Position numbers and translations under genes: made by a program
Assembly: GCF_001905145.1 (NCBI RefSeq)
Contig: NZ_LWLB01000023.1
Coordinates: 248,001-312,000, forward strand
Length of the DNA stretch: 64,000 nucleotides
Direction of reading: 5' to 3'
Origin: Nocardiopsis sp. TSRI0078
GTDB taxonomy: Bacteria > Actinomycetota > Actinomycetes > Streptosporangiales > Streptosporangiaceae
In this document: one piece after another, positions 63,180 to 64,000 of the stretch
How positions within the stretch are numbered: the stretch's first letter is position 1
How the letters are laid out: the number at the start of each line of letters is the position of its first letter
Notes under the pieces: model-generated
Seen by the model: the letters and a program-made list of their open reading frames with translations, nothing else
Databases searched by the model: none
Told to the model about the DNA's origin: nothing

Positions 63180-63548
63180 GTGCCGTGATCCCTCGTTTCA
63201 GCGTCGAAGCGCCCTGCCTGGCGCCGGGCCGGTCCTGTGAAGCTGGACGGTCCTGCAAAATTCGCACGGCGGATCCGGAGGTGTCACACACGAATCGCCG
63301 TTGTCGGGTAACCGGCCTGCGGTTCCCGGCACAAACACGTCCCAGTTCGTCCGGGTTCGTCCCGGCCCGTACCCCGCGGATCCGACCCGCGCCTTCCGGT
63401 CCGAGCGTCCCCGCCCCCGCACGGCCCCGGGGAGGACACCGGCCGAATACGTGCGAACGCCTGTCCCACAGGGCTTTGCGGGTTGCGCACGACACTCGGC
63501 GACCGGGACAATACGCGCACCACGCTCCCGCCGACCGAGAGGCACTCC
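63180..63548. other. Divergent intergenic region before the methyltransferase gene
   Basis: These 369 bases separate the DUF981 gene (minus) and the methyltransferase gene (plus). They should hold both promoters. No gene, strong repeat or perfect hairpin was found; GAGAGG near 63536 is the ribosome site of the next gene. Confidence 0.5.
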
Positions 63549-64000
63549 GTGACGGGCACCCCTTCCATCGACACCTCCACGGCCCACTCGGCGCGCGTGC
63601 TCAACTACTGGCTGGGCGGCGGGGACCACCACCCCGTCGACCGCGAACTCGGCGAGCGGATCGCGCGGACCTCCCCGGAGATCGTCGCCCTGGCCCGCGC
63701 GGACCGGGAGTTCCTCGTCCGGGTGGTCACCCACCTGGCCGGGGAGGAGGGCGTCCGGCAGTTCCTGGACATCGGTGCCGGGCTGCCCTCCGCCGACAAC
63801 ACCCACGAGGTGGCCCAGGCCGCGGCCCCCGAGTCGCGGGTGGTCTACGTCGACAACGACCCGATGGTCCTGGCCCACGCCCGCACGCTGCTCACCAGCA
63901 CCCCCGAGGGCAGCACCTACTACATCGACGCCGACCTCACCCAGCCCGACCTCCTGCTGGACCAGGCCCGCGAGCTCCTGGACTTCGACCGGCCGATCGC
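63549..64000 (+). CDS. SAV2177-family SAM-dependent methyltransferase (5' part)
   Basis: A frame from GTG 63549 runs off the right edge after about 150 residues. It begins with the DUF574/SAV2177 signature SARVLNYWLGGGDHHPVDRE, followed by the SAM-binding motif FLDIGAGLPS and VVYVDNDPMVLAHARTLL. These methyltransferases occur in large numbers in Streptomyces and relatives and often sit beside XRE/DUF397 genes; their substrates are unknown. GAGAGG lies about seven bases before the start. Confidence 0.9.
   Translation, partial: MTGTPSIDTSTAHSARVLNYWLGGGDHHPVDRELGERIARTSPEIVALARADREFLVRVVTHLAGEEGVRQFLDIGAGLPSADNTHEVAQAAAPESRVVYVDNDPMVLAHARTLLTSTPEGSTYYIDADLTQPDLLLDQARELLDFDRPI

Noticed and set aside
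61927..63495. A 522-codon minus-strand frame containing the YchJ gene
   Set aside because: Only the last 142 codons are real; the upstream part is an out-of-frame reading of the DUF981 gene.
1..64000. CRISPR arrays, tRNA or rRNA genes, complete insertion sequences
   Set aside because: No regularly spaced repeats, cloverleaf-type sequences, rRNA-like stretches or transposase genes with inverted ends were seen by eye.

Overview
The window is about 70% G+C, uses many GTG starts and 4-bp ATGA/GTGA gene overlaps, and carries genes typical of actinomycetes: a WhiB-family regulator, an XRE-DUF5753 / DUF397 pair beside an RsbW-like ATPase, an SAV2177-type methyltransferase, DUF4132, MgtC/SapB and DUF981 genes. 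It looks like a chromosomal segment of a filamentous actinomycete. Nocardiopsaceae would fit, but that is a guess from gene style and not from any marker gene. No rRNA, tRNA, CRISPR array or complete insertion sequence was seen.

Left part (1-18,350): an accessory region. It opens with a PUA/EVE-like + HNH endonuclease (162-1142), a decayed reverse-strand gene (about 1195-1640), an unrecognised protein followed by a cytosolic Ser/Thr kinase with TPR/Sel1-like repeats (1957-5698), and an unrecognised reverse-strand protein beside a long imperfect dyad (5919-6988). Next comes what I read as an ABC-three-component (ABC-3C) defence cassette: a ParB-like protein (7695-9704), a WhiB-HTH fusion (10002-10475), and four overlapping genes (10525-14499) encoding a DUF4297/Cap4-like nuclease, two small middle components and an SMC/Rad50-like ATPase with a CxxC zinc hook. 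A perfect 14-bp hairpin separates it from a convergent Shedu-family nuclease gene (14613-15803). A standard actinomycete regulatory cassette follows (15986-18270).

Centre (18,351-46,900): a roughly 28-kb composite defence island. On the minus strand, tightly packed and read right to left, are DrmD (SNF2 helicase), DrmMI (adenine methyltransferase), a 2197-residue DUF1998 helicase resembling the Druantia signature protein DruE, a UvrD-type helicase with a RelE/ParE-like N-terminus, and an EVE-like protein. On the plus strand are DrmA, DrmB and a short UvrD-like NTPase in overlapping frames, then an HNH-type protein. Between the two halves lie a cytosolic Ser/Thr kinase and a divergent sigma-70 factor with a duplicated N-terminal module. 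The usual DISARM gene drmC is not visible. This is DISARM class 1 chemistry split into two opposed operons, with Druantia-like and helicase/HNH additions and a possible private kinase/sigma switch. It is the most unusual part of the window. A block of about 1 kb inside drmMI falls to roughly 45% G+C, which suggests an exchanged target-recognition region.

Right part (46,901-64,000): mostly ordinary chromosome. It holds a SEC-C/TPR protein, a DUF4132 protein, a hemerythrin-domain protein, a four-helix membrane protein, a frameshifted cupin, an MgtC/SapB-family protein, an HTH + N-6 methylase + specificity fusion whose catalytic motif IV is degenerate, a double-MerR regulator divergent from an erythromycin-esterase-family enzyme with a TTGAGACT-type operator, a secreted metallophosphoesterase, a YezG-like/DUF1444-like protein, a YchJ-family protein, a DUF981 membrane protein, and the start of an SAV2177-type methyltransferase that runs off the right edge.

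Family assignments come from reading motifs by eye; no database search was possible.
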